From contig JBAMJR010000070.1 of the NCBI GenBank assembly GCA_038501785.1, forward strand, positions 4,890,001 through 4,954,000: DNA of 64,000 bases, in the 5' to 3' direction. Origin of the DNA: Myoxocephalus aenaeus (lineage: Eukaryota; Chordata; Actinopteri; Perciformes; Cottidae). Positions 54,457 through 64,000 of this stretch are shown in pieces. Under the pieces are notes generated by a model. That model did no database searches. It was not told the DNA's origin and worked only from the letters and a program-made list of their open reading frames with translations. Positions within the stretch are counted from its first letter, which is position 1, and each line of letters starts with the position of its first letter. Position numbers and translations under genes: made by a program.

Positions 54457-57096
54457 CTGTGGCAAAAAAATAAACACACAATATTAAATATATGTACACA
54501 ATATAATAGCGTGGATCAGCACAGCAGCACAGAAAACAACAATTTCGAGCAACAGTTTGTGGTTTTAATACATTTCCACTTTGGAGCTCTCTATTGCTAA
54601 TTATTATAGCACAGCAGAGAGATTCAAACTTGGGTGGATGGAAGCTTTCACATTTGCTTAATGTGCTCTTATGAACAGCGAGTGTCAGCGCGCTCTTTGC
54701 AGGGAGAGATCTCCGCGTCGGCATGAGCAGAAAATAGCCGGAGCGAACAGACACGTCATCCACACAAAGTCCAAGAAAGGAAAAAAAACATCACAGCGCT
54801 GGCTGCACTGTCTGATTGACAGCTGATCTTTGAGAAGTGCAGAGCGAAAAAAGAAGAAACACACACACACACATCCTCGCAATAAGCACTTTGTACCAAA
54901 GATGTCAACAAATATCACGTTTCAAAGTAGAATCCCAGTTTTCCACTTAAAGTCTCTGAAACGCCGCGCGCATATGAATGATCTGACCAATCTGGGCCTT
55001 TGGCAGAGACACACTGACAGCTTTGATGTTATTTAACAGATTCATATCATCTTCAGTAAACTGTCATCCCGACACACATTCGTGGCTTCACCTCGTCTAT
55101 GTGAGATTCACATCCTGCCAAGAAAAAAAACACACACACACACACACAGTATTTTCTTAAAGGTTTGTTGTCGTTTTGATACACACACACAGAGCCGGAG
55201 AGCTTATAAATGTTGCGTTCGCTGGTATTGTTACATGCAAGTTGTCAACATGCTTTTCTTCTTGCTCTTTTTTTTTTTTTTTCTTACCGCAGGCCCACGG
55301 TGGCATTTTCACAGTGCCGTGAAACAGAATGCCGGTGGGTCAAAAGTCTGATGGATCAGCATCATGACCGACATGCCAGAGGACCACCAGAGTCCACCCG
55401 TCTGTGTGGAGCTCCTCATTATGATTTGCTCTCTCTCTCTCTCTCTCTCTCTAATTTCTTTTTCTCTGCACGAACAGCAGCTTAGCATGCGCTGACATTT
55501 TAATTCCACCGCCAAATCCCCCCCCATCCCCAACATATTTATCTCAGAGAACTCATCAAAAGCGTGTCCAGTCGTTTCCCCCTCCCGCTGCTCGCCTGCC
55601 CACTTCCTCTTTACCCTCTTTTAATAACCAAGGACATAATAATAATTGCAGGCTGGGAGGCAAAGGGCAAAAATAAATAAAAAAGAGGGCACGTGAACGC
55701 CATGTGAATGTTCCACTAGTGCGCTGGTGGTTCTGCGGCGTTGACACCTCGTTAGCCCGCACGTTTGATTCCTACTTGAATGCGTTATTCTCCTTTTGGA
55801 CGTTGTTGTGTCGACACTTCTCTCTTGGCTCCGCCGGTTGGACAGACTACGGGGGTGGGATATTGTGCGTTTTGTTTTTTTTCTTCTTCAGCTGGGTCAC
55901 GTGGGAGCGACGCTGCAAAGTCTCCCTTCTCATCATATATTAAAAAGCTTTTCATCCCAGGTGCTCGGGAGCTTTACTAATTCATGCTGTTATATCAGGG
56001 CAAAGCTGGCACGAGCGAGACGAACAGCTTTGTGGATTAGCATCTTTAACACTATTTTGTTCGCCTGCTTGAATGCTGGTAAAAAAAAAAAACTGTCTTC
56101 ATTCCTTTCTACGTGTGTCAAACCGAGCCAGTCGGAGTGTGTGTGTTGCAGAATTTCAGCATCTTCGGATTAGGATAGAGAGCGGAGCGCTGTTTCATTA
56201 ACCCACTCGAAAGTCTGGTCAAAACAATCCCATTTTTTATTTTATTTTTCTTCTCTGTCTCACCAAGCCAGCAGATTTTTATTTGTTTTCTATTCCGCTT
56301 TACAGTGCGTGCCTCCAACAGAGACTCGGTCGGCTGAAAACAATCCACTTCAACATTATTATCTTTCTCCCGCTGTTATAGCCGCAATGTCCTTTTCTAT
56401 GATTGTCTATCAAGCCGCCTATCTCTGCCGGCGCGACAATTCAGTTAATAACCGTTGAGTCCTCTCCTTTCGGGGGCTGAGACGCCAGATAGACACTGTG
56501 ACATGTGCTGTGTCGGCTGTCATTTCTATGGAAACAGAGAGATCTTGTGCTCCTGACGAGTTCCTCCTCACCTCCCCTGAAGGATGTTTCAAGGCATCTC
56601 GGAGTGTCGAACTCCGGCGCCTGCTGCAGTGACCCCGTCCCTCCCAGCTGCCCACCTAGCTGGAGAGGAGAATTTACTGCAGCTCTTCAACTCAAATTAA
56701 GAGGGGGAGTAAAAAAAAAAACTCTCCCGGAAATCAATGTGGCAGCCCAACGTGCATTCACAATGGCCTTTTGATCAATTTATATCGAAAATACAATTAA
56801 ACTGTCACAGGGGGAGCGGAGAAAGCCACATGTGCATTCAGTACGGTCACCGCCAAGCTCGGGCACGTCGATAGCTCGCCTTTTCTCCTTTGCCCTCCTA
56901 TGGTACCAAATCGTAAAAAAAAATTTAATAAATAAAAAAGGCCAGAGAACATGACGCCATGTGCATTAACACCGGGACTTTTGATCTTTTGTGAAGGAAA
57001 AGGACATTGCACAAATAATCTCCATCTTATCAAGTCATTCTGTCTGGAAAAGCGGCCTAAAGGCCTCGTTTTCTTACAGGAATAGTTTGGCATGTT

Positions 57097-57099
<3 letters not shown>

Positions 57100-57130
<31 letters not shown>
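57100..57130. repeat. (TA)n microsatellite
   Basis: About 15 TA units just ahead of the LINE 3' fragment. Confidence 0.95.
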
Positions 57131-57131
<1 letters not shown>

Positions 57132-57154
57132 GCTAAAGTAGTAACTCGATACCA

Positions 57155-57379
57155 GTGAGCACTGCACGCCAAAACCACCAGACACAGGAACAGCTTCTTT
57201 CCACTGGCCGTCACTCTGAGGAACAATTAACTCCTCCATCTGCACTACTTGCACTTTTTTGACTACTGTTGTCTTTAATGTCATTTTTATAGTCATCTTG
57301 TTTATTGTATATTGTGTGTAAGAGCAACGTATAACCGGAGACAAATTCCATGTGTGTGTAAATAAAGCTGATTCTGATG
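57155..57379 (+). mobile_element. LINE 3' end, same family as the 62.5 kb copy
   Basis: The frame ALHAKTTRHRNSFFPLAVTL, followed by RNN and a TAA stop, matches the last residues visible in the LINE at the right edge (ALYAKTTRHRNSFFPLAVTL). After the stop come CACTACTTGCACTTTTTTG and a terminal AATAAAGCTGATTCTGATG. This is a heavily 5'-truncated insertion on the plus strand. It usefully shows where the family's coding region stops and how its 3' end looks. Confidence 0.8.
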
Positions 57380-57489
57380 AGTAAATATAAGGCTACAGAC
57401 AGCAGCTAGTTAGCTTAGCGTAGCATGAATATGTTGGTTTGGATGAAATAAATAAAATACAACATGTTAATGTTAAAAATAGCAGTGCT

Positions 57490-57710
57490 AATTGGAGCCA
57501 TGTAGGGTTCTTTGACTTGTCCTGGTTCCTGGTAGGACCTTTTTTGAAGGTTCCTGAAGGAACCCTTTCAGTGGAAACCAACATACAGGGTTTAAGGGTT
57601 TTGTCTAAAAAACCCACCCAGGCTGTTCTACCGGGAACCTTTTTATATTCCAAGGGTTCAAAAAGAACCCTGAAAAACCTTTCAGAAGCAGATGATTTTG
57701 GGTAGAACAT
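57490..57710. repeat. GGTTC/GAACC-rich segment, possible DNA element
   Basis: GGTTCCT, GGAACC, AAGGGTT and GAACCCT motifs recur in both orientations, for example GAAGGTTCCTGAAGGAACCC near 57546 and CAAGGGTTCAAAAAGAACCC near 57651. The local inverted repeats suggest a short decayed DNA transposon. Ends and duplications were not resolved. Confidence 0.35.
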
Positions 57711-58703
57711 CAGATTTTTTTTCAGACATTTTTCCTAGTATGTGCTGGTACTCTTTTGTGACCTTTAGAGACGGCTAAGCTAAGCTAACAGGCAGCATGC
57801 GGTAGCCTCATATTTACGGTATAGTAATTTCAATCCTTTCAACTCCCTAAAACCTATTTACCAAAATGTCAACCTATCCCTTCTCCTCACTTCAAAACAA
57901 GTGACACACTATTTCAAACAGTTCGCAACAGAAAGTGTTTGTTTTTTTTCTCTGAAAATGCTGCGTCGTTATCTCGAGTGGCAAAAGATCAAGGGAAGTT
58001 GTAGCACTCAATCTCACAGATTTTTATCGGCAAAATTGGGGAAAGAATTCTCACATATGTAAGAAAGAAATGACTCGCAAAGATTTCTCTGCAGTGAATC
58101 CGCTGCGAGGCAAACTATTGAGCATGCGCTCGAACCATTATACCATCAATGACGTGCTATATATCTCAAAACCTTCCACTCAATTAGCCTTCTCTGCAGA
58201 TTGATACCATAAAAACTTCCAACGGTTGCCATTTTTTCACTGGAGAAGATTTTTTATTTTTTCCCCCCCCATTTCTACGTGCTTCATCTTCCAGTTTGAA
58301 GTGGGCTGAGACGTGAAGTGGTTCTCATCAGACATCTGTGTGTGAGAACTTAGCAGCGAGCTGTCTTTGTTTGTGAAATTAATCAGCTTCAAGTGCAGCA
58401 AATGTTAGCGCAGACTCGATCTGGCCGCCGTTTGTGCATCACTCGAGTGAGGCCAAAAAAGATGGCTCTGGAAATGGGCTGCTTGGGGCAATTAGCCAGT
58501 TAGCCTTTAAGGCCTTGTGTCCCGGCCTGTAGAGAACTGGCTGCCTTCTATGTAGCCAGATGGTAGCCTCAGACTGTGCACAGAAATAGCCTATCAAATG
58601 CCTGTTGATGTGTAAACTTGAGATATGTGGTCAGAGCTGCAGAGACTTAAAGGTGAAAATGTCAGTTAACATATATTTCTCTCTCGTGGACATCTGACGT
58701 CTT

Positions 58704-58704
58704 T

Positions 58705-58735
<31 letters not shown>
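58704..58735. repeat. (TTG)n triplet run
   Basis: About ten TTG triplets on the plus strand. Confidence 0.9.
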
Positions 58736-58737
<2 letters not shown>

Positions 58738-61700
58738 CGTGCATAATTTCCAGCATGTTGTCGTTTCATTACGAGCCTTTTTTCAGCGGTTTGCATTCAC
58801 TTTGCTGCGGGGCCTGCAGCCGAGGTCATCCTCAGTGTATGTGTGTGTTTTAACAGCCTGAGAGGTTGTTTACAGGGCACAGTGACGCACAAACTGTAAA
58901 TGGTGATCTTTTGAGGCTGATACTGATATTTATTTCAGGCTCACAATTTATTTTGACATTATAGCACAGAAAAAAATAATGTTTTTATTGTGTAGAAAAA
59001 ATATTATAATATCTAAAATTCAAAAGCTAGTGCAACAACCTGCGTTACTTATCTCTTTTTTTTAGATACAGACATTGTATATATATATATATATAACAAA
59101 TATAGATAGATTTGGGGAAAATTCTCAAGGAAAGTTAAAATATAAAAAAAAGCTAAAATATCATAAAAAAAAAGGTTTTTACGGTTAAATTTGGAAAGAA
59201 ATTAGTTTGTGACGTGTGCAGACTAAAAATAAATAAATACAGATGACAAAAGGCTTCAAAGGCTTTAAATAAAAATCTTTAGACCATTGTGTAGGCTTGT
59301 AAAAAATACAGAAAGTATAATTAAATGACAAAAAAATACTTAATAAATTTGACTTATTTGGGTGAGTAAATATTTCAGGGCTCCAGCCTTGCTTTGCCGT
59401 CATATCTCTTTGGAGTGAAACCAGGTCAGCTGACTATCAGAGACCAGCGCAGCATGTTTGATGATAGAAAATCAATTAATCTCCCCCTGACAGAAGCAAC
59501 AGGTGTTAGAAACAGCAGTAGGCGGGCGATAGCGCGGAAACAATTGGCGATGTCGGCGTATCTCGCTCAGACATCGCTTCGCCGCCCCCCCCGCCGCGTT
59601 GTCAGACAGCTGTTTGCCGGGGCGTCGTCGCCGCATGACCTCATCACACCGAAAGGAGAAAAGGAGCATAATTGAAGTCGCCCCCTCCCGGTCACACAAG
59701 CGGGAGAAACTTATCGGCTAATCAACAAACACGGCCAAAGTGTGCTCCGGGTCGCCGCTGGAGGCCGCGCGGCGCCGGTACAGCCAGGCCTCGGCCATAT
59801 TGCGAGCTCCTCGCTTCTTTGCCAAGGTGAGCAGCTGGTATTGAAGTGTGGGGGTGGGGGAGGGACCAAAAATCCCTCCAACCCCCCACAAACAAACACA
59901 GAAAAAGATCCCTGCACCTTTCCACTCGGCTGCCATAAGACGCTGGAGTCCTTCCCCCAGGTCGCCTCAACCGCTGAGTCATGCAGGACTGGGCAGAATA
60001 TTATGTCGGCGTTCATCTGCCTTTCCTCTGATTTCCCGCCCATTACTGGAGGCTAGTGTTGCAGACGTGTGTGTGTGTGTGTGTGTGTACTTGCTAGGGA
60101 CTGCGTTGAGGAGTCTACCCAGCAGACCCAGAACCACTGGGGCTTATCAGGGGCTGTAAATACTTTATGAGATATGATAGTACAGCACAAACACTCCTAA
60201 ACCACAGGCCATTAACCATTTTCAGTGGATGTGTGCCCTTTGGTAAAGCAGGAAATAATGAAATAAACAAACATTCTCTTCCCCCAGTGACAGCCCGGGC
60301 CCTGCGAGGCCCGCATGCGGCTCGCCTGCTAATGAGAGAGGCAATGTGCGATTCCCCTCTTGCAGGAAAAAAAAAAAGAAATCATTGGCCAATACAGCAA
60401 GATTAGCAAGATCATCAGCCAACCAGCTCCACAACGAGCCGACGCCAGAGCCCCCCACCCTCCTTCATCTCGATCGCTTCCCTTAATTCCTTCCTGTTCC
60501 TGACTGCTTTTGTTGTGCTTGTTCGGGAAAGATTAAACTTTCATTTGTTCGCACTTCACAACTCGATAAAGCCGTCGAGAAAAGAATGAAGAAGAAAAAA
60601 ACAAAAAAAGCGGGGAAGGGAGGGTCGGGGGTGGTTGAGTTTACCAAATAACTAGAGACGGGATGTTGTAATTCAAGTGTAGTTTCATCATTCTATCTTT
60701 TACTGTGTGTCAAGAGCTGCTCCCTTGTTTATAATAACCTGCCATTGTGTTATTTCCAATTCATTTTTTTCTCCCCCCACCGCTAACAAAAGTGCTTTAG
60801 CTCCATGCTGTGTTCTCCGGTTGCCATGAGGCCACTTGCAGCGACAAAAGCTTTTCCCTTTTGTGTTTTCTGCGTGAGTTTTTCTTCTTCTACAAACCGC
60901 AGCACATTGTGAGAACGCGGCCTCCACCTGACGACACAGATGGCTGCTCTCTACGTTGTTTTGCTCGAACTCAAAAAAGAAGAAGCTCTTCCTTCCGTTT
61001 CGGGGGGTCATTCATCGCGGTGCACTTTATCAAGCAATTAACAAACAGTAATTGCAATCAGATAAAGCTGCGATCCCGCGTGACAACCGGCTAGCGAGCT
61101 GACAACGAGGAGGCGCTCCCAGCTGCATGTACTCGGGGGGGAGGAGGGGGAGAACAACACGCGCCCGGAGTCGTGATTAAGCGCGGCGCTGGAAGGGTTG
61201 ATGCCTTAATGGCGTCTTCAGGAGACGGGCTCTCAGGCCGCAGCCTCTGGCTCTCTAAGTGTACCACACTCAGATAATCCATTCTTCTCTCGCTATTAGT
61301 CATTTTACAAGCTAAAAGGACGACTGGCACATCAATCACCACTCTGTGAAGCCAAAGTGGTTTGATCGCGCTCGGTACTCACTTCTGATCTTCGTTCACT
61401 TTGTGTGTGTGGTTTATTTTTTTTGGAGGGGGGGGGGGGGGGGTTCTTTCAACTTATTTTTTTTTGTTCTCTCTCGTATTTGCTGGCGCGGTAATCCTTT
61501 TAGACCGCGGGTGGCTTGAAAGTCGACCCCTCGCTCGGGGAGGACGTATGTTGCGGGATCTCATTTGGCTGGATGGCTCTATCCTCCGTGGACGCGCGAG
61601 AGGAATGCAAAGCGCCGGGGCTCCATTCAGCCGCTCGCACAAAACCGCCTTTCTTCCCCCCTCAGCCGCCCTGACCTTGCTTCACAATCTCCTCAATTAC

Positions 61701-62459
61701 AGTAGGTTGCGAGAGGAGACTGATATCTTGACTTCCGCTCCGCTGCATGTAAAGCAAGCATTATTTGGCCCGTCTTCTTGTACACCCCCCCCCCACACCA
61801 CCACCCACCCCCTCTTATCTGGGGCAACGCCATGTTTTCAGATAATACCTTCAGAGGACGTCAGTTTTTGACTGTAGGGCGAGACGGCCCGGCTCTGGGA
61901 CGGCTTGATGTTGAGGGGAACGGACCGCCGAGTCGACAGCAGCAGGCACAACATATATATCGGACGAGGCCTGCAGGACGGACGGATGGGAAGTCCGATA
62001 CGTGAGCGCCACGTCACGTCGGCTCTCCGTTGACGGGCTGCTTCTCGTATTCTCGGAGACAAGCGCGATGGATGTTATTTATTTGGAGGCGTCTCATTAA
62101 AGGGCCGATCTTTCAGTTGGTAACGGACAGTTGTGTTATTCTAGACGGCCGTTATGCTGCTGAGAAAAGGGCACAGTAAGCCCTCCCCCCCCCCCGCCCC
62201 CCCCCTCACACGTAGTAGAGTAGAAACCAACTGTTTTCTAAATAGTCGCGTCATAAATTCAGATTTTTTTTTGGGTGTGACCGTAGTATACAAATAAAGG
62301 ACTATCTGGTGGAATGTGCATTCAGTTGGATTGATGGATGGGGAGGATTCAAAGGGGAAATCTGTCTTCATAAATATGTATTGACAAAACAGTACATGAT
62401 GAGCACCATAAAAAAACATAGAGCAACTTTTTTTAAATGTGAAAAGTTCAGGTTGTGTT

Positions 62460-64000
62460 GTGTGGACTGTGGCTCCAGAACATTGAGGACAATCACCGAC
62501 TGGCTGACGACCTGAATGTCTTCTATTGCAGGTTTGACAAGCCCACTTCCACCCCGCCCAACTGCTCCATCATCGAACAATCACCTCCACTCTCTGCCTC
62601 ACCTCTCCCATCCAACCCCCTACCGGCACTGAGGATCTGCGAAGGGGATGTGAGTCGGCTCTTTCAGAGACAGAAGATCAGGAAGGCTCCGGGCCCAGAC
62701 GGTGTGTCCCCCTCCTGCCTGAAAGTCTGTGCTGACCAGCTGGCCCCCATCTTCACGGAGATCTTCAACCGATCACTGGAGCTATGTGAAGTCCCTTCCT
62801 GCTTCAAGCGCTCCTTGATCATCCCGGTCCCCAAGAAATCCTCCATCACAGGATTAAATGACTACAGACCCGTCGCCCTGACGTCTGTGGTCATGAAGTC
62901 CTTTGAGAGGCTGGTGTTGACCCATCTGAAGGACATCACAGGGCCCCTGCTGGACCCCCTGCAGTTTGCCTACCGTGCAAACAGGTTGGTGGATGATGCA
63001 GTAAATATGGGACTGCACCATATTCTGCAACACCTCGACTCCCCAGGGAGATATGCAAGGGTTCTGTTTGTGGACTTCAGCTCTGCATTCAACACGATCA
63101 TCCCGGAGGTTCTTCAACCCAAACTCTCCCAGCTCACCGTGCCAGCCCCCACCTGCCGGTGGATCACAAACTTCCTGACAGACAGGACGCAGCAGGTGAG
63201 GCTGGGAAAAATCATATCCAGCACCCGGACTATAAGCACTGGCGCCCCCCAGGGATGTGTGCTCTCTCCACTGCTCTTCTCCCTCTACACCAACGACTGC
63301 ACCTCAGGGGACCCGTCTGTTAAACTCCTGAAGTTCGCAGACGACACAACGGTCATCGGCCTCATCAGCGACGGGGACGAGTCTGCGTACAGACGGGAGG
63401 TTGAACAGCTGGTCCTCTGGTGTGGTCAGAACCACCTGGAGCTGAACAAGGCCAAAACTGTAGAGATGACAGTAGACTTCAGGAGGAGCCCCCCAACACT
63501 ACCCCCCCTCACAATACACAACAGCACTGTTTCTGCGGTGGAGACCTTCAAGTTTCTGGGATCCACAATCTCAGTGACCTGAAGTGGACCGCCAACATCA
63601 ACACCATCCGGAAAAAGGCCCAGCAGAGGCTGTACTTCCTGCGCCAGCTCAGGAAGTTCAACCTGCCTCAGGAGCTGCTGATCCTGTTCTCCTCCGCCAT
63701 CATCCAGTCTGTCCTCTGCTCTTCCATCACTGTGTGGTTTGGATCGGCCACCAAACAGGACAGAGTCAGACTCCAATGGATCGTCAGGTCTGCAGAGAGA
63801 ACCATTGGTTCCAGCCTGCCCTCCATCCTGGACTTGCACACCGCCAGAGTCAGGAAGCGGGCTGTAAAGATCACCACAGACCCCTCACACCCTGGACACA
63901 AGCTGTTCCAACTCCTCCCCTCTGGAAGGCGCTACAGAGCACTGTACGCCAAAACCACCAGACACAGGAACAGCTTCTTCCCACTGGCCGTCACTCTGAT
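62460..64000 (+). mobile_element. L2/CR1-type LINE, 5'-truncated, runs off right edge
   Basis: This is a non-LTR retrotransposon on the plus strand, opposite to cdh6. The reverse transcriptase begins near LADDLNVFYCRFDKP. It has the expected motif series: KAPGPDGVSPSCLK, NDYRPVALTSVVMKSFERLV, DPLQFAYRANR, VDFSSAFNTI, GAPQGCVLSPLLFSLYTNDC and LLKFADDTTVIG. The apurinic endonuclease domain that should precede it is missing, so the copy is 5'-truncated near 62460, as is usual for LINEs. The C-terminal part continues in another frame after 63573 (see the pseudogene entry). Assignment to L2 rather than the closely related Rex1/CR1 groups is tentative. Confidence 0.88.
62488..63960 (+). pseudogene. 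LINE reverse transcriptase ORF, truncated and frameshifted
   Basis: The main frame is open to a TGA at 63580-63582. The FADD active-site motif is at 63334-63345, and the catalytic aspartate of VDFSSAFN is present. Around 63573 the frame must shift by one base, because the continuation reads DLKWTANINTIRKKAQQRLY and FLRQLRKFNLPQELLILFSS in another frame. A single-base indel therefore ended the original protein early. The continuation then runs open through RHRNSFFPLAVTL to the window edge. With one indel and no other stop, the copy looks fairly young. Confidence 0.8.

Larger units (their letters stand above)
54457..62459 (-). other. cdh6 intron or 5' flank, 8 kb
   Basis: The next upstream cdh6 exon should encode a signal peptide, a propeptide with a basic RSKR-type cleavage site and WMWNQFF-like residues. 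No such frame is visible on the minus strand. The stretch holds CA runs (54860-54873, 55132-55148), a CT run (55428-55452), a TA run, a LINE fragment (57155-57379), a GGTTC-rich segment (57490-57710), TTG triplets, TATA at 59079-59096, a GT run (60067-60088) and poly-G runs. I see no gene. Confidence 0.6.

Noticed and set aside
63426..63901. Minus-strand open frames over the LINE
   Set aside because: They are complement shadows of the reverse transcriptase coding region.
54457..64000. Search for the cdh6 exon with signal peptide and propeptide
   Set aside because: No minus-strand frame contains a signal peptide followed by an RxKR site and a Trp-x-Trp-like start of EC1. The exon is taken to lie beyond the window.

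Overview
The window is vertebrate nuclear DNA, almost certainly from a teleost fish. It has intron-split genes with GT-AG junctions, very dense dinucleotide microsatellites, and hAT-type and L2/CR1-type transposable elements of the kind found in fish. Only two protein-coding genes can be supported, and both run off an edge of the window. They are the 3' end of drosha on the + strand and most of a type II cadherin, best called cdh6, on the - strand. They converge tail to tail around 30-33 kb, matching the DROSHA/CDH6 neighbourhood known in mammals.

Layout. 1-5512 is a drosha intron or left-flanking sequence holding repeats only. Eight drosha exons (5513-5670, 10626-10731, 13330-13471, 15603-15685, 17179-17282, 20906-20998, 21991-22037, 29672-29802) join in frame. 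They encode 287 residues covering the second RNase III domain, the dsRNA-binding domain and the C-terminus. The 3' UTR has AATAAA signals near 30.23-30.30 kb. About 30.3-33.3 kb is the convergent gap plus the cdh6 3' UTR. Ten cdh6 exons read leftward (54456-54162, 51597-51478, 47214-47047, 45381-45194, 41494-41241, 38321-38185, 37574-37453, 35944-35827, 35625-35374, 33808-33300) and encode 720 residues from EC1 to the cytoplasmic C-terminus. The exon for the signal peptide, propeptide and first EC1 residues is not visible and probably lies beyond the right edge. 54457-64000 is an intron or 5' flank with repeats, ending in a 5'-truncated LINE.

Drosha is the nuclear nuclease that crops primary microRNAs. 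Cadherin-6 is a calcium-dependent adhesion protein that signals through catenins. Nothing here suggests they act together; their proximity is positional.

The non-coding sequence carries the unusual structure. A hAT element with transposase remains sits inside a second hAT-like element, which itself sits inside a CA microsatellite (10768-12050). A 24-bp minisatellite of 62 units fills 1.5 kb of the last drosha intron. Two copies of an inverted-repeat element in cdh6 introns have each grown a different internal tandem array. A G-run array begins just after one cdh6 splice donor, and three helically phased TCATGTGA boxes lie in another cdh6 intron. I found no CRISPR array, no bacterial gene, no rRNA and no convincing intact tRNA gene.
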